Shown piece after piece: positions 47,111-55,766 of a stretch of 64,000 bases of DNA. The translations under genes and the position numbers were made by a program. The notes below the pieces were generated by a model, which was given only the letters and a program-made list of their open reading frames with translations, had not been told where the DNA came from and did no database searches. The DNA comes from Vibrio gazogenes (GTDB taxonomy: Bacteria; Pseudomonadota; Gammaproteobacteria; Enterobacterales; Vibrionaceae). Numbering within the stretch: the first letter of the stretch is position 1; each line of letters opens with the position of its first letter. The stretch covers positions 186,001 to 250,000 of the forward strand of contig NZ_CP092588.1 of the NCBI RefSeq assembly GCF_023920225.1, read 5' to 3'.

Positions 47111-48301
47111 ATGAATATTATCGGATTTTTAATGGGACTGGCTGGTCTATCACTGATTTTATTGGTGTCTTGGATGATGGTCCTTTCGGTAAAACAAAAA
47201 CGGCTGGAGGCTGAACGTCAGGCAAGGGAAGACTTAGGGCGTCGTGCGAGAGAGAAAGCCGTGGCAGAAGACCGGAAAGAGCGCCAGAAAAAAGCTGAAG
47301 AGGGCCATGTTCCGACCATTCTTTATTTGGCCAAAGAAGCCGAAAAACGCGATCTGCGGGAAGCATTGCATTGGTATGAGAAGGCGGCATCTCTGGAAAA
47401 TATTACCGGCATGTATGGCGTCGTGCGGATTTGTCAGCGTTCACGCAAGGATACGGTATTGGAAGAAAAAGCAAAATTCTGGGAAATGTATATTCGTGGT
47501 CTGGAAGGGGATTTACATGCACTTTGCGAAACTGCGAAGGCCTATTTCTCCGGTATGGGGATTGCTGTGGATACCGAAAAAGGGGTCCGGATTCTCGAAA
47601 AGGTGGCCATGTCAAACTTCATTCCGGCCCAACTGAGTTTAGGAGACTGGTATCTTTCCCGCGACAATCCGGTCCCGAAGCCTGAAGATGCTTGTTACTG
47701 GTATTCTAAGGCCGCCAGACTGGATAGTTCGGAAGCAATGATGAAATTAGGCTTGAGTTATCTCAAGGGCAATGGTGTGAGCCAAGATCATCGCAAAGGC
47801 TGCTACTGGCTGGAATGTGCCGGAGAAAGAGGCAATGCCGAGGCGATGTATTATGCTGGGAAAGCGTGGATGGATCATGGCGCGTACGGTAATTCGGTGG
47901 CTTATATTTGGCTATTTTTATCGGCGAATTGTGGTTATGAACCGGCAAAAGGGATGCGGGATGATGTCGGTAGCCGACTTGGGGTCGACTCAATTGTGTT
48001 ATTGCAAAGTTTTGCCAAACCATTGTTGAAAAAAATTCAGGCAGGAACGATCGGGAAGCATCTGATTATTCGGGCTTTTAATAAATTATATAAACGCAAT
48101 GTTCCTATTCCCCAACGTGAATATCCAGATGATGACTTGCCGTCAACCAATGACAGCGATGCGCTGGTTGCAGAAATGGAAGAATTGTTGCCCGTCCCGC
48201 ATGACAATACAACAAGCGGTGAAGCTCAAGCAGATGCTGAAAAAGGCGGGGGTGAGGAAAAGCATCTCAAACCGGACTTTACCGATAAGCATATGCACTG
48301 A
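47111..48301 (+). CDS. Membrane-anchored Sel1-repeat protein
   Basis: A 396-residue protein. One N-terminal membrane helix (about 3-26) is followed by a charged coiled stretch (RLEAERQAREDLGRRAREKA in part) and at least five Sel1/TPR-like repeats (about 60-275; for example EALHWYEKAASLENITGMYG and DACYWYSKAARLDSSEAMMK). Such proteins are scaffolds for protein contacts; no enzyme motif is seen. The C-terminus is acidic and low in complexity. The start overlaps an out-of-frame ATG, but the frame at 47111 alone carries the repeats. Confidence 0.72.
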   Translation: MNIIGFLMGLAGLSLILLVSWMMVLSVKQKRLEAERQAREDLGRRAREKAVAEDRKERQKKAEEGHVPTILYLAKEAEKRDLREALHWYEKAASLENITGMYGVVRICQRSRKDTVLEEKAKFWEMYIRGLEGDLHALCETAKAYFSGMGIAVDTEKGVRILEKVAMSNFIPAQLSLGDWYLSRDNPVPKPEDACYWYSKAARLDSSEAMMKLGLSYLKGNGVSQDHRKGCYWLECAGERGNAEAMYYAGKAWMDHGAYGNSVAYIWLFLSANCGYEPAKGMRDDVGSRLGVDSIVLLQSFAKPLLKKIQAGTIGKHLIIRAFNKLYKRNVPIPQREYPDDDLPSTNDSDALVAEMEELLPVPHDNTTSGEAQADAEKGGGEEKHLKPDFTDKHMH

Positions 48302-48334
48302 GGCTTCGCTCATCAATCGATCCGTATTGATAGG

Positions 48335-48362
48335 CACCATCCTGCCGAAGGGCAGGATGGTG
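48335..48362. terminator. Hairpin between convergent Sel1 and sstT genes
   Basis: CACCATCCTGCC pairs perfectly with GGCAGGATGGTG around a 4-nt loop. No U-tract follows on either strand, so its strength as a terminator is doubtful. Confidence 0.45.
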
Positions 48363-48373
48363 AAACAAAAGCA

Positions 48374-49591
48374 TCAGACTGTCTTCTGATGTTCTGACTG
48401 ACAAACTGCTGCGGTGAACACAACGTCTGTTGAACTATTTAGTGCGGTTTCTGCTGAATCTTGAATGACCCCGATAATAAATCCAACCGCAACGACCTGC
48501 ATCGCCACATCATTGGAGATGCCGAAAAGACCACATGCCAGCGGGATCAGGAGCAGAGAGCCCCCGGCAACACCCGAAGCGCCACATGCCGAAATTGCCG
48601 CAATGAAACTAAGCAGTAATGCGCTCATCATATCGACTTCAATGCCCATTGTATTCACTGCCGCCAGTGTCAGAACTGTAATCGTGATCGCAGCCCCCGC
48701 CATATTGATTGTCGCGCCGAGAGGAATGGATACGGAGTAAGTATCTTCATCCAATCCGAGTTTGTCACACAAGTTGAGGTTGACCGGAATATTGGCAGCA
48801 CTCGAACGGGTGAAGAATGCAGTCACACCGCTTTCACGCAGACATTGCAGAACCAGTGGATAAGGGTTGCGACGCGTTTTGACATAAACGATGAGCGGAT
48901 TGACAACGAGGGCAATAATCAGCATTGATGCCAGCAAGACCGCAAGCAGATGGGTATAACCGACAAGTGCCGAAAATCCGGTTGTCGCAAATGTTGAAGC
49001 CACCAGACCAAAGATACCGAACGGAGCGAGGCGAATGACGAAGCGAACAATCATTGCCACACCGTGGCTGAGATCTTCAAGGACGGCTTTGGTTGATGCA
49101 CTGGCATGATGTAAGGCTAATCCCAAACCGATTGCCCAAGCCAGAATACCGATATAGTTGGCTTGAATAATGGCATTGATTGGATTATCGACAATCTTGA
49201 ACAGAAGAGTATGAAGCACTTCTGTGATGCCTTGTGGTGGTGTTGCGCCATCGGCACCGGCAACCAGTGTCAATGTGGTTGGAAACATGAAACTTAATAC
49301 CACTGCAGTGATCGCAGCGGTAAATGTTCCCAGTAAATACAATCCCACGATAGGACGCATAAAGGTATGTTGGTTTCTTTTCTGATTGGCAATAGAAGCC
49401 GCAACTAAAACGAAAACGAGAATGGGTGCGACGGCTTTCAGTGCGCTGACAAAAAAGCTGCCCAACAAGCCGGCTTTTGTTGCTGCTTCGGGTGCGAATG
49501 TCGCCAGAAGTGCGCCGAAAACAATGCCTGCAATGATTTGCAGCACTAAGTTGCCTCGGGCAAAACGAGCGAAGATGTTGTTGCTTTGCAT
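48374..49591 (-). CDS. sstT: Serine/threonine:Na+ symporter
   Basis: A 405-residue inner-membrane transporter of the DAACS family. The signature region [17 protein letters not shown], the [13 protein letters not shown] hairpin and [20 protein letters not shown] match SstT, which imports serine and threonine with sodium. Eight helices and two re-entrant loops are expected. Single-gene unit, convergent with the Sel1-repeat gene. Confidence 0.93.
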   Translation of the reverse strand: MQSNNIFARFARGNLVLQIIAGIVFGALLATFAPEAATKAGLLGSFFVSALKAVAPILVFVLVAASIANQKRNQHTFMRPIVGLYLLGTFTAAITAVVLSFMFPTTLTLVAGADGATPPQGITEVLHTLLFKIVDNPINAIIQANYIGILAWAIGLGLALHHASASTKAVLEDLSHGVAMIVRFVIRLAPFGIFGLVASTFATTGFSALVGYTHLLAVLLASMLIIALVVNPLIVYVKTRRNPYPLVLQCLRESGVTAFFTRSSAANIPVNLNLCDKLGLDEDTYSVSIPLGATINMAGAAITITVLTLAAVNTMGIEVDMMSALLLSFIAAISACGASGVAGGSLLLIPLACGLFGISNDVAMQVVAVGFIIGVIQDSAETALNSSTDVVFTAAVCQSEHQKTV

Positions 49592-49986
49592 ACTAATTCC
49601 TGCGGTTTAGTGATGTAGGGATGTTGATCATCGGGGTTGATTTTTTGCCGGAAAAGGCTTGTCTCTGTCGCTGATCACATCCGGATTCGAATTATAATGT
49701 TTCTGAACGGCAGTGAGACTGAAGTCGTGTGCTGTGATTCGTGCCACTATTCGTGTCACTAAAGTCCAGAAAAGTCATATTATAGTGACAGAATGATGTG
49801 TCTAGAATTAATTAAATATCAGGTAGGAAAATTGTTAATTAGGCAGAAAAACGTATGATTTTGTTGCAGCTGTTGAATTTTTGTGACTAAAAATTCTGCG
49901 GTGTGTTAATTTTTCATAAGTGCATTTGACTGCATATAGTCATGGGGAAGTCATACTTCCCCGAATCGACATGCGTTTGCGATGAG
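49592..49986. other. Intergenic region upstream of sstT
   Basis: About 395 bp between popT and sstT. GGGGAAG and CTTCCCC (near 49943-49961) form a short hairpin after popT, without a U-tract. The sstT promoter lies here but I cannot place it. Confidence 0.4.
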
Positions 49987-50907
49987 TTATCCTTGTGATG
50001 GGCGGGCAAACTTTTCGAGTGCCAGTACCAGGACAATCGCGCTACACATCATCACGATTGCCAGCAACAGTTGCGCGGATTGAGATGTGAGTTGTTCATA
50101 CGCCATTGGCGACAGATTGTGTTGCACAAGCGGGACTTGCTCGCCATGAGAATTGGTACGCCAAGTCAGCGTTTCTTTCCACGGCCAGATTTTCGGCAAT
50201 GTGCCGACCATAAGCCCCGTCAGGCCTGACAACGTGATATCCCGGTAATGATTCAGTAACCAAGAGAGTAGATGAGAGAAACTTAATAGCCCTGCCACAC
50301 ACCCGACCAAAAATACCATAAGGATATCGATTTGCATTGTTTTCACTGCATCAAGGATTGGTGTATACATGCCGAGCAGCAGCAGAATAAAACTCCCGGA
50401 AATTCCCGGTAGAATCATCGCGCAGATCGCGATACACCCTGCAATAAAAACATTGAGCAGTGAGGGGTCTAAGTTCAGCGGTTGCAAAACCGTGATGGTA
50501 TAGGCGAATGCTAAACCGGCTCCCCATGCGACGAGGTCTAATAAACGTTTGCGTTCAATTTGTCTGAAAATATGGTAGACGGAAACCAAAATAAGACCGA
50601 AGAAGAATGACCAGAGTGGGATCGGGTGGGTGTCCAGTAACCAAGAGATCAGTTTGGCCAGTGTGAGAATACTGACAAAAATGCCACCGAACAGACTGAG
50701 CAAAAATAGCGCATTGATATGACGCAATGTATCGGCTGCGCCATGTTGACGCAGGTAGGAAATAAGTCTGGGATTAATGCGACGAACACTTTCCAGTAGT
50801 TTGTCATAGATACCGGTAATAAAAGCAATCGTGCCACCGGAAACACCTGGCACGACATCTGCGGCGCCCATGGCGAGGCCTTTTAAGAAAGTGATGAAAT
50901 AATTCAT
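49987..50907 (-). CDS. popT: Polyprenyl-phosphate translocase, DUF368 family
   Basis: A 306-residue membrane protein with about eight helices. The DUF368 signature GAADVVPGVSGGTIAFITGIYDKLL is present near 14-38 (as GAADVVPGVSGG then TIAFITG), and a second PGISGSFILLLLGMY near 166-180 forms the other half of the inverted repeat. Members, including VCA0040 of V. cholerae, return undecaprenyl phosphate across the inner membrane for cell-wall synthesis. The start MNYFITF at 50907 is the family start; a further in-frame ATG lies at 50940. It is divergent from the qrr RNA gene. Confidence 0.85.
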   Translation of the reverse strand: MNYFITFLKGLAMGAADVVPGVSGGTIAFITGIYDKLLESVRRINPRLISYLRQHGAADTLRHINALFLLSLFGGIFVSILTLAKLISWLLDTHPIPLWSFFFGLILVSVYHIFRQIERKRLLDLVAWGAGLAFAYTITVLQPLNLDPSLLNVFIAGCIAICAMILPGISGSFILLLLGMYTPILDAVKTMQIDILMVFLVGCVAGLLSFSHLLSWLLNHYRDITLSGLTGLMVGTLPKIWPWKETLTWRTNSHGEQVPLVQHNLSPMAYEQLTSQSAQLLLAIVMMCSAIVLVLALEKFARPSQG

Positions 50908-51003
50908 TGAGTCAATCAGATATAAAGAGTCATTGGGCATTCAGTATATCGAATTCTGCTGGCGATCCCCATAGGCTTTGCAAAATTGGTGTTTGAATTC
51001 TGT

Positions 51004-51044
51004 TTGCTTTTTGCAAGATGAGGATATTTCTTTGCAAAGTGCAA
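51004..51044 (+). promoter_or_regulatory. LuxO-type binding sites upstream of qrr
   Basis: TTGCAAAGTGCAA (51032-51044) is a perfect TTGCA-N3-TGCAA site, and TTGCTTTTTGCAA (51004-51016) differs at one base. A third, weaker match (TTGCAAAATTGG) lies at 50978. They are about 80-140 bp upstream of the sigma-54 promoter, the usual place for LuxO enhancers. Confidence 0.8.
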
Positions 51045-51118
51045 TTCATTTATTCGTATGAATGCATTCACTTCTGGGCCATGCTATCTAATTTACTGTA
51101 TTTTCTGGTTATTTAAAA

Positions 51119-51135
51119 TTGGCATGGGATGTGCA
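51119..51135 (+). promoter_or_regulatory. Sigma-54 promoter of qrr
   Basis: TTGGCATGGGATGTGCA has the GG (-24) and GC (-12) dinucleotides at the right spacing, predicting a start at 51146, where the Qrr sequence begins. Confidence 0.85.
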
Positions 51136-51145
51136 CTAATGTTCA

Positions 51146-51245
51146 TGACCCTTAAGCCGAGGGTCACCTAGCCAACTGACGTTGTTAGTGAACCCTGTTG
51201 TTCACATTGATTGTGCCAAGTGCGGATTGCACTTGGCTTTTTTTT
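51146..51245 (+). ncRNA. qrr: Qrr quorum-regulatory small RNA
   Basis: About 100 nt. The RNA begins TGACCCTTAAGCC and continues GAGGGTCACCTAGCC, forming the 5' stem-loop, then carries CAACTGACGTTGTTAGTGAA, the block conserved in all Qrr RNAs, which pairs with luxR/hapR-type, aphA, luxO and other mRNAs with the help of Hfq. It ends with a perfect intrinsic terminator (GCCAAGTGC 51215-51223, GCACTTGGC 51229-51237, eight T). Phosphorylated LuxO makes it at low cell density. luxO is not next to it, so this is not the luxO-linked qrr1; the number cannot be set from this window. Confidence 0.93.
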
Positions 51246-51330
51246 GCGTGATGTTCTGGTCAGTTGAGGGCTTGCAGGCAACGCAATATCTTCTGTGCAT
51301 TGCATTGTCCTTGATTTGGCTTTCGAACGG

Positions 51331-52914
51331 TTACTCTTCGATACAGACTTGGTTACGGCCGTTTGCTTTCGCGCGATAGAGCGCTTTATCCGCGCGATAG
51401 AAGGTGCGCTGCGTGTTCTCACCTTCCCGATGTAACGTAATGCCAATACTGACGGTTAATCCTCTTTCTCCCAGAATCTCTTGCCAGTTGAATTGGTATA
51501 TATTTTCACGGAAGTGTTCACCATGGGCTTGCGATTCTTCCAGCGTTGTTTCTTCGAGAATCACCAAAAATTCCTCACCACCAAAACGTACACAGGAGGC
51601 CTGTTGAAAGCTGAAATACTCGCTGAGCAGTCTAGATACATTGACAATGGCTTTGTCTCCGACAAGGTGACTGAGCTCATCATTAATTGATTTGAAATGG
51701 TCAATATCGACGACAAGAAAGGCGAAGGGAGTTTCATGGAGCAGTAAATCCTTGAGCTTCGTATCCAGCCAGCGGCGATTATGGAGTTTGGTCAGCGGAT
51801 CGGTAAATACATCTTGCTGGAGTTGAGCAACGGTGTTCTTTTGATTTTCTGTTGTTTCTTTGAGTTCCCTATTTTCGATCTCTGACAAAATCAGTTTCAA
51901 CTGAAGTTCAAAGCGAGATAGCCGACGCAGCTGCGTTGTGCCCAAATCGCCGATCGGAATCCGTTTCATCAAATCGACTTCGACCTGAAAAGCGCGCTTT
52001 TGACAGTCTAGTGCTTGTTGGTATTTATGTTGGTATTCATAGATATAACTGAGAGTCTGATATAGATCTTTTTTCAATTCCGGATGGGTAAATGACGCGA
52101 TTTTCTTATTCTGACTAAGGAGCAGCATTTCTGCGAGATGGGCTTTCCCGATTTGGGTGAAGCAAAGCGCCAACTCGATTTTGATTAAGCACGAGAGTGA
52201 GATCAGGTAGTTATGTCGTGTGGTATAAGGGACAGAGGCGATAATGTGTAAAGCATCGGAAACATGATTTCTGGCGAGACAGATTTTTGCTTTGTATAAC
52301 AGGATCTGACCCGTCAGCGTTTTGTCACTGACCAGTATACTGAGTTCCTCACACTCTTTGATGAGCTGTTCTGCATGCTGATAATTTTTAAGGTCGATAC
52401 AGCAGGCGAGCATCGATATTTTATAGCGAAGACGAAGCACACGACTGGAAAGTGCATGATCAATACTATCGATTTTTTGATAAAAGCGCATTGCTTTAGC
52501 TGGATCACCATAGTGATAACAGAGTGAGCCCATCCCGAGGACAGCCTGAGCGTATTCATCGATAAAACCGTACTCAACAGCGAGGTTTGAAATAGAAATA
52601 TACGCTTGTAAAGCGGTTTGATAATCCCCGATTGTGATAAAACGTTCACTTAAACTGATTTCTATCGATAAGATTTTGTCAGCATCTTGTGGGAATTGCA
52701 GTAATGCCCGGGCGGCTTTGAGTTCTTCGATACTTTGCTGAAACTGATTGAGCGATACGCGGTATTCCGCGCTGATAATATAGCACTGGGCTTTTTGCCA
52801 TGGTGATGAGGCAATGTCATTTTTGACTTGTTCCCAAAAAGTGATGGCTTCTTCTCCACTGACCGCAGTGACATCAAGACCTGCATCTTTTACTTTATCG
52901 AGTAAGTCCTGCAT
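51331..52914 (-). CDS. TPR-GGDEF diguanylate cyclase
   Basis: A 527-residue soluble protein. TPR-like helical repeats (about 40-330; AKAMRFYQKIDS, YQQALDCQKRAF) are followed by a GGDEF domain (about 365-525) with an intact GGEEF site (RFGGEEFLVIL) and metal-binding DIDHFKSIND. It should make cyclic di-GMP, with TPRs as the input or partner-binding part. It starts 1 nt after the stop of the upstream TPR gene, so the two form an operon. The 3' end faces the qrr terminator. Confidence 0.87.
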   Translation of the reverse strand: MQDLLDKVKDAGLDVTAVSGEEAITFWEQVKNDIASSPWQKAQCYIISAEYRVSLNQFQQSIEELKAARALLQFPQDADKILSIEISLSERFITIGDYQTALQAYISISNLAVEYGFIDEYAQAVLGMGSLCYHYGDPAKAMRFYQKIDSIDHALSSRVLRLRYKISMLACCIDLKNYQHAEQLIKECEELSILVSDKTLTGQILLYKAKICLARNHVSDALHIIASVPYTTRHNYLISLSCLIKIELALCFTQIGKAHLAEMLLLSQNKKIASFTHPELKKDLYQTLSYIYEYQHKYQQALDCQKRAFQVEVDLMKRIPIGDLGTTQLRRLSRFELQLKLILSEIENRELKETTENQKNTVAQLQQDVFTDPLTKLHNRRWLDTKLKDLLLHETPFAFLVVDIDHFKSINDELSHLVGDKAIVNVSRLLSEYFSFQQASCVRFGGEEFLVILEETTLEESQAHGEHFRENIYQFNWQEILGERGLTVSIGITLHREGENTQRTFYRADKALYRAKANGRNQVCIEE

Positions 52915-52915
52915 T

Positions 52916-54382
52916 TTACGACCCTTTCAGTGGTAATTCAGTAAGTTGATCTAATGTAAATGGGAAAGAAAGAATATTATGTAGTGATATATCCGGAAGG
53001 TCACCTGTCAGACCTTTTCTTCCCCAAGGATAGATCTGAATCATCTGCTGTAAAATATTGAAAATCTGCTGCGCATTGTCACCGGTGTCTGCCAGTAATA
53101 GCCCTAGTCGGTCTGAGCTCAGGCGGGAGACCAAATCCTGTTTTGAACAGAGTGAGTGGGTTAACTCGGTACAGGCGTCGATATACCGGGGAGTCTCATG
53201 ATAGATAATAATGACGGAATAGTTTGCTGATTTCAGTGCGGTTTTAAATAAGACCAGTTGTTCCCACCAGTAGGTTTCCGAAACGACATTGCTCAGGTGC
53301 TTTTCCGGATCATATTCATACTGACCCCGGATTCGGTTGATGAGCTTTCTTGCTCTTTGTTCCAACTGTTTCTTCGAGTTACGGACTTGGTCTTTACTTT
53401 CCCGCTTATTTTGAATATCGAGCTGCGATGTGGAATAACTGCGGTAGCGTTTAAAAGCCGCTAATGCACTTTGATAATCTTCTTGCTGTTCAGCAACCAA
53501 AGACTGTTGAAAATAAACTAACGCTAACAACTCATCATTGGCTGATTCTCGGGCTGCCTGTTCGGCTTTATCGAGCAGTGTGATTGCTTCTGTCATATTC
53601 TGACGGAGCATCTCCAAGCGGGCGCGGTTAATGTAGGAGTGTGTTTTTACCCAAGAAAGATTATTGGCCTCAGCCAAATCATGCGCATATTGAGCCGCTT
53701 GTTCGGCATCTTCTAAACGCCCTAATCCCAGCAAGGCAAGGGCCCGGAAATCCCAGACTTCCGCAATTTCCTGAAGACAGTTGTTGTCTTCCAGAACTTC
53801 AAGCGCGCCATCTAAAACCGTTAACATATCGACATAACGGTTGAGCAGATATAAATCCCAAGCCCATAAAATTCTGGCTCTGCCTTCGAGTGACTCCAGA
53901 CGGGTATTATTGGAGACTTGGACTGCCAGTTCATGGGTTGCGCAGGCGAGGTGATATTCGTGGGTACTCCGCCAGATATTACCGAGTCCGAGTAGACTTT
54001 CGATCAGAATCTGGATGTCTTCTTCAAGCGTTGCCTGTTCTAAAGCATGAATCCAGTGTTGCTGGGCGGTATAAAATTTCCCATCTTCCCACGAATGTAA
54101 AGCATGGAGGTGCAGAATTTCCGGCAAATATTCGTCATTGTCGAGCTCATTCTGAGTCGCCAGTGCTTCTTTGGCATAGCGGATGCCCTGTGCGTGTTTT
54201 CCGAGGATCAAAGCACATCGACACATGAGCATCAGAGATTGAATTGTCCCTTCAGCGAAGTGAATTTGTTTGGAGCGTATCAGACACTGTTCTGCTTGAT
54301 GCAGAACATCTGTTGGCGCAATTTCGAGACGGCGCTTGAGTTGCTCTATTTCAATTTCAAGGAGATAAAGGCTTTTTTCCAA
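52916..54382 (-). CDS. TPR protein with degenerate GGDEF domain
   Basis: A 488-residue protein built like its operon partner: TPR repeats (about 30-320; for example LALLGLGRLEDAEQAAQYAH) and a C-terminal domain (about 355-480) that keeps the GGDEF fold pattern (SVIIIYHE, then DLVSRLSSDRLGLLLADTG). The GGDEF motif is replaced by SSDRL, so catalysis is not expected. It is probably a regulator or binding partner of the active cyclase encoded directly downstream. Single or start-coupled translation of the pair is likely given the 1-nt gap. Confidence 0.7.
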   Translation of the reverse strand: MEKSLYLLEIEIEQLKRRLEIAPTDVLHQAEQCLIRSKQIHFAEGTIQSLMLMCRCALILGKHAQGIRYAKEALATQNELDNDEYLPEILHLHALHSWEDGKFYTAQQHWIHALEQATLEEDIQILIESLLGLGNIWRSTHEYHLACATHELAVQVSNNTRLESLEGRARILWAWDLYLLNRYVDMLTVLDGALEVLEDNNCLQEIAEVWDFRALALLGLGRLEDAEQAAQYAHDLAEANNLSWVKTHSYINRARLEMLRQNMTEAITLLDKAEQAARESANDELLALVYFQQSLVAEQQEDYQSALAAFKRYRSYSTSQLDIQNKRESKDQVRNSKKQLEQRARKLINRIRGQYEYDPEKHLSNVVSETYWWEQLVLFKTALKSANYSVIIIYHETPRYIDACTELTHSLCSKQDLVSRLSSDRLGLLLADTGDNAQQIFNILQQMIQIYPWGRKGLTGDLPDISLHNILSFPFTLDQLTELPLKGS

Positions 54383-54688
54383 ACTTAATTATTCCTTTGT
54401 TACGTCACTCCGACAAAGTACATTGATGAGCTTAGTTGAAATTATCAATGTGATCGATTTTGGTCATAGTCTTCAGTCAGGGAGCATTTTACAGACTTAT
54501 CTGATCGTTCAAATGATGTATTTTATTAGCATAAAATATGCCAATAAAAGATAATTGCCGCTAATGAATGCTCCACTTATCTACTTTTTCTTGTATGTAC
54601 AGTCATTATCATAAGATGATTTTAAAAAGGTGAGAAATTTTTCTGATCGATATTTTGATTGGGGCAGAATTAAACGGTCACACGTAAC
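54383..54688. other. Intergenic region upstream of the TPR operon
   Basis: About 300 bp, AT-rich; it should carry the promoter of the leftward TPR-GGDEF operon. Nothing distinct is visible. Confidence 0.4.
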
Positions 54689-54751
54689 TTATACATGATT
54701 TTTTTTTGTACAATCTGCTATCATTGTTATACATCTGTATTTTTTGTATAA
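54689..54751. promoter_or_regulatory. Doubled operator-like array of the MerR-photolyase operon
   Basis: Four 8-bp boxes of the TTRTAYAW type lie in order: TTATACAT (54689), TTGTACAA (54706), TTATACAT (54727) and TTGTATAA (54744). Each TTATACAT is followed after 9 bp by a TTGTAYAA box, so a 26-bp composite site occurs twice, 38 bp apart. TTGTAC (54706) and TATACA (54728), 16 bp apart, could also be the promoter, which would lie within the sites. Confidence 0.6.
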
Positions 54752-54809
54752 CTATTTTTATAACGACAAGTTCTAGAACGATGAGTTGTATGACGATGAG
54801 GGCGGAATG

Positions 54810-55766
54810 ATGGAAACGAAAATCCCAGTGGGTGTAAGTAGTTGTGTGACAGGACAACAGGTCCGTTTTGACGGCGGGCATAAGAAAAGCCATTTTGTGA
54901 TGGGTGAACTGGCACCATTCTGCGAGTTTATTCCGGTTTGCCCAGAAGTCGGCGCTGGCATGGCGACTCCCAGACCAACTATTCGTCAGTACGAGAAACA
55001 CGGTGTGATCCGATTAGTGGAAACAAAAAACGACACGGCTGATTATACCGAACAAATGGCAGAATTTACCGACAGAGCCCTTCAGGAGCTCGGTCAGTTA
55101 CAACAACCGTTGTGCGGTTATGTGGTTGCGGCTAAATCACCGACCTGCGGGATGAAGCAAGTCAAGGTTTATCATGACGGTGGTGTGCGTAAAGAGGGCG
55201 TCGGTTTATACACACAGAAGCTGATGGCGACGATGCCTTGGTTGCCGGTTGAGGAAGATGGCCGCCTGAATGATGCCAACTTGCGGGAGAACTTTATCTT
55301 GCGCGTTTTTTGTCTGCACGACTTGTATCAGTCAGTCGGCCATGACCCGACACCGGCCAATGTGGTTGCATTTCACAGTCGTTATAAATTTACGCTGATG
55401 GCGCATAGCCCGGAAGCTTATCGTTCGATCGGTAGAATGGTGGCTCACACGGGAGATAAGACACCCACGGAATTTTTTGAACAGTATCGGCTGGCACTGA
55501 TGCAAGCACTGGCGAAACCCGCCAGTCGAAAAAATAGTACCAATGTGTTGATGCATCTCCAAGGGTACTTTAAGCGACGACTCGAATCGAATCAAAAAAC
55601 AGAGCTGACACGCATTATTCATGAGTATCGTCAGGGACTTGTTCCGTTATTGGTGCCGGTTACGCTGATTCAGCACTATCTCACGCTTTATCCGAATCCT
55701 TATTTGGCACAACAGCATTATCTAAATCCTTACCCACAAGCATTGAAGTTACGTTATGGACTCTAA
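54810..55766 (+). CDS. DUF523-DUF1722 protein (YbgA family)
   Basis: About 318 residues. The N-terminal DUF523 part (about 1-150) has the family cysteines and motifs VGVSSCVTGQQVRFDGGHK, VCPEVGAGM and KSPTCGMKQV; the related TudS proteins bind an iron-sulfur cluster and remove sulfur from thiouracil. The C-terminal DUF1722 part (about 185-300; FHSRYKFTLMAHSP) is of unknown role. In E. coli ybgA lies directly before phrB, as nearly happens here. The ATG at 54810 is preferred for its 7-nt distance from GAGGG; the ATG at 54807 is also possible. Its end overlaps the next gene by 11 bp. Confidence 0.82.
   Translation: METKIPVGVSSCVTGQQVRFDGGHKKSHFVMGELAPFCEFIPVCPEVGAGMATPRPTIRQYEKHGVIRLVETKNDTADYTEQMAEFTDRALQELGQLQQPLCGYVVAAKSPTCGMKQVKVYHDGGVRKEGVGLYTQKLMATMPWLPVEEDGRLNDANLRENFILRVFCLHDLYQSVGHDPTPANVVAFHSRYKFTLMAHSPEAYRSIGRMVAHTGDKTPTEFFEQYRLALMQALAKPASRKNSTNVLMHLQGYFKRRLESNQKTELTRIIHEYRQGLVPLLVPVTLIQHYLTLYPNPYLAQQHYLNPYPQALKLRYGL

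Noticed and set aside
46996..47214. A 72-codon ORF upstream of the Sel1-repeat gene.
   Set aside because: It overlaps the start of the Sel1 gene in another frame, has no ribosome-binding site and no recognisable sequence.
48099..48389. A 96-codon ORF overlapping the end of the Sel1-repeat gene.
   Set aside because: It is out of frame with the repeat protein, has no start signal and runs through the hairpin into sstT.
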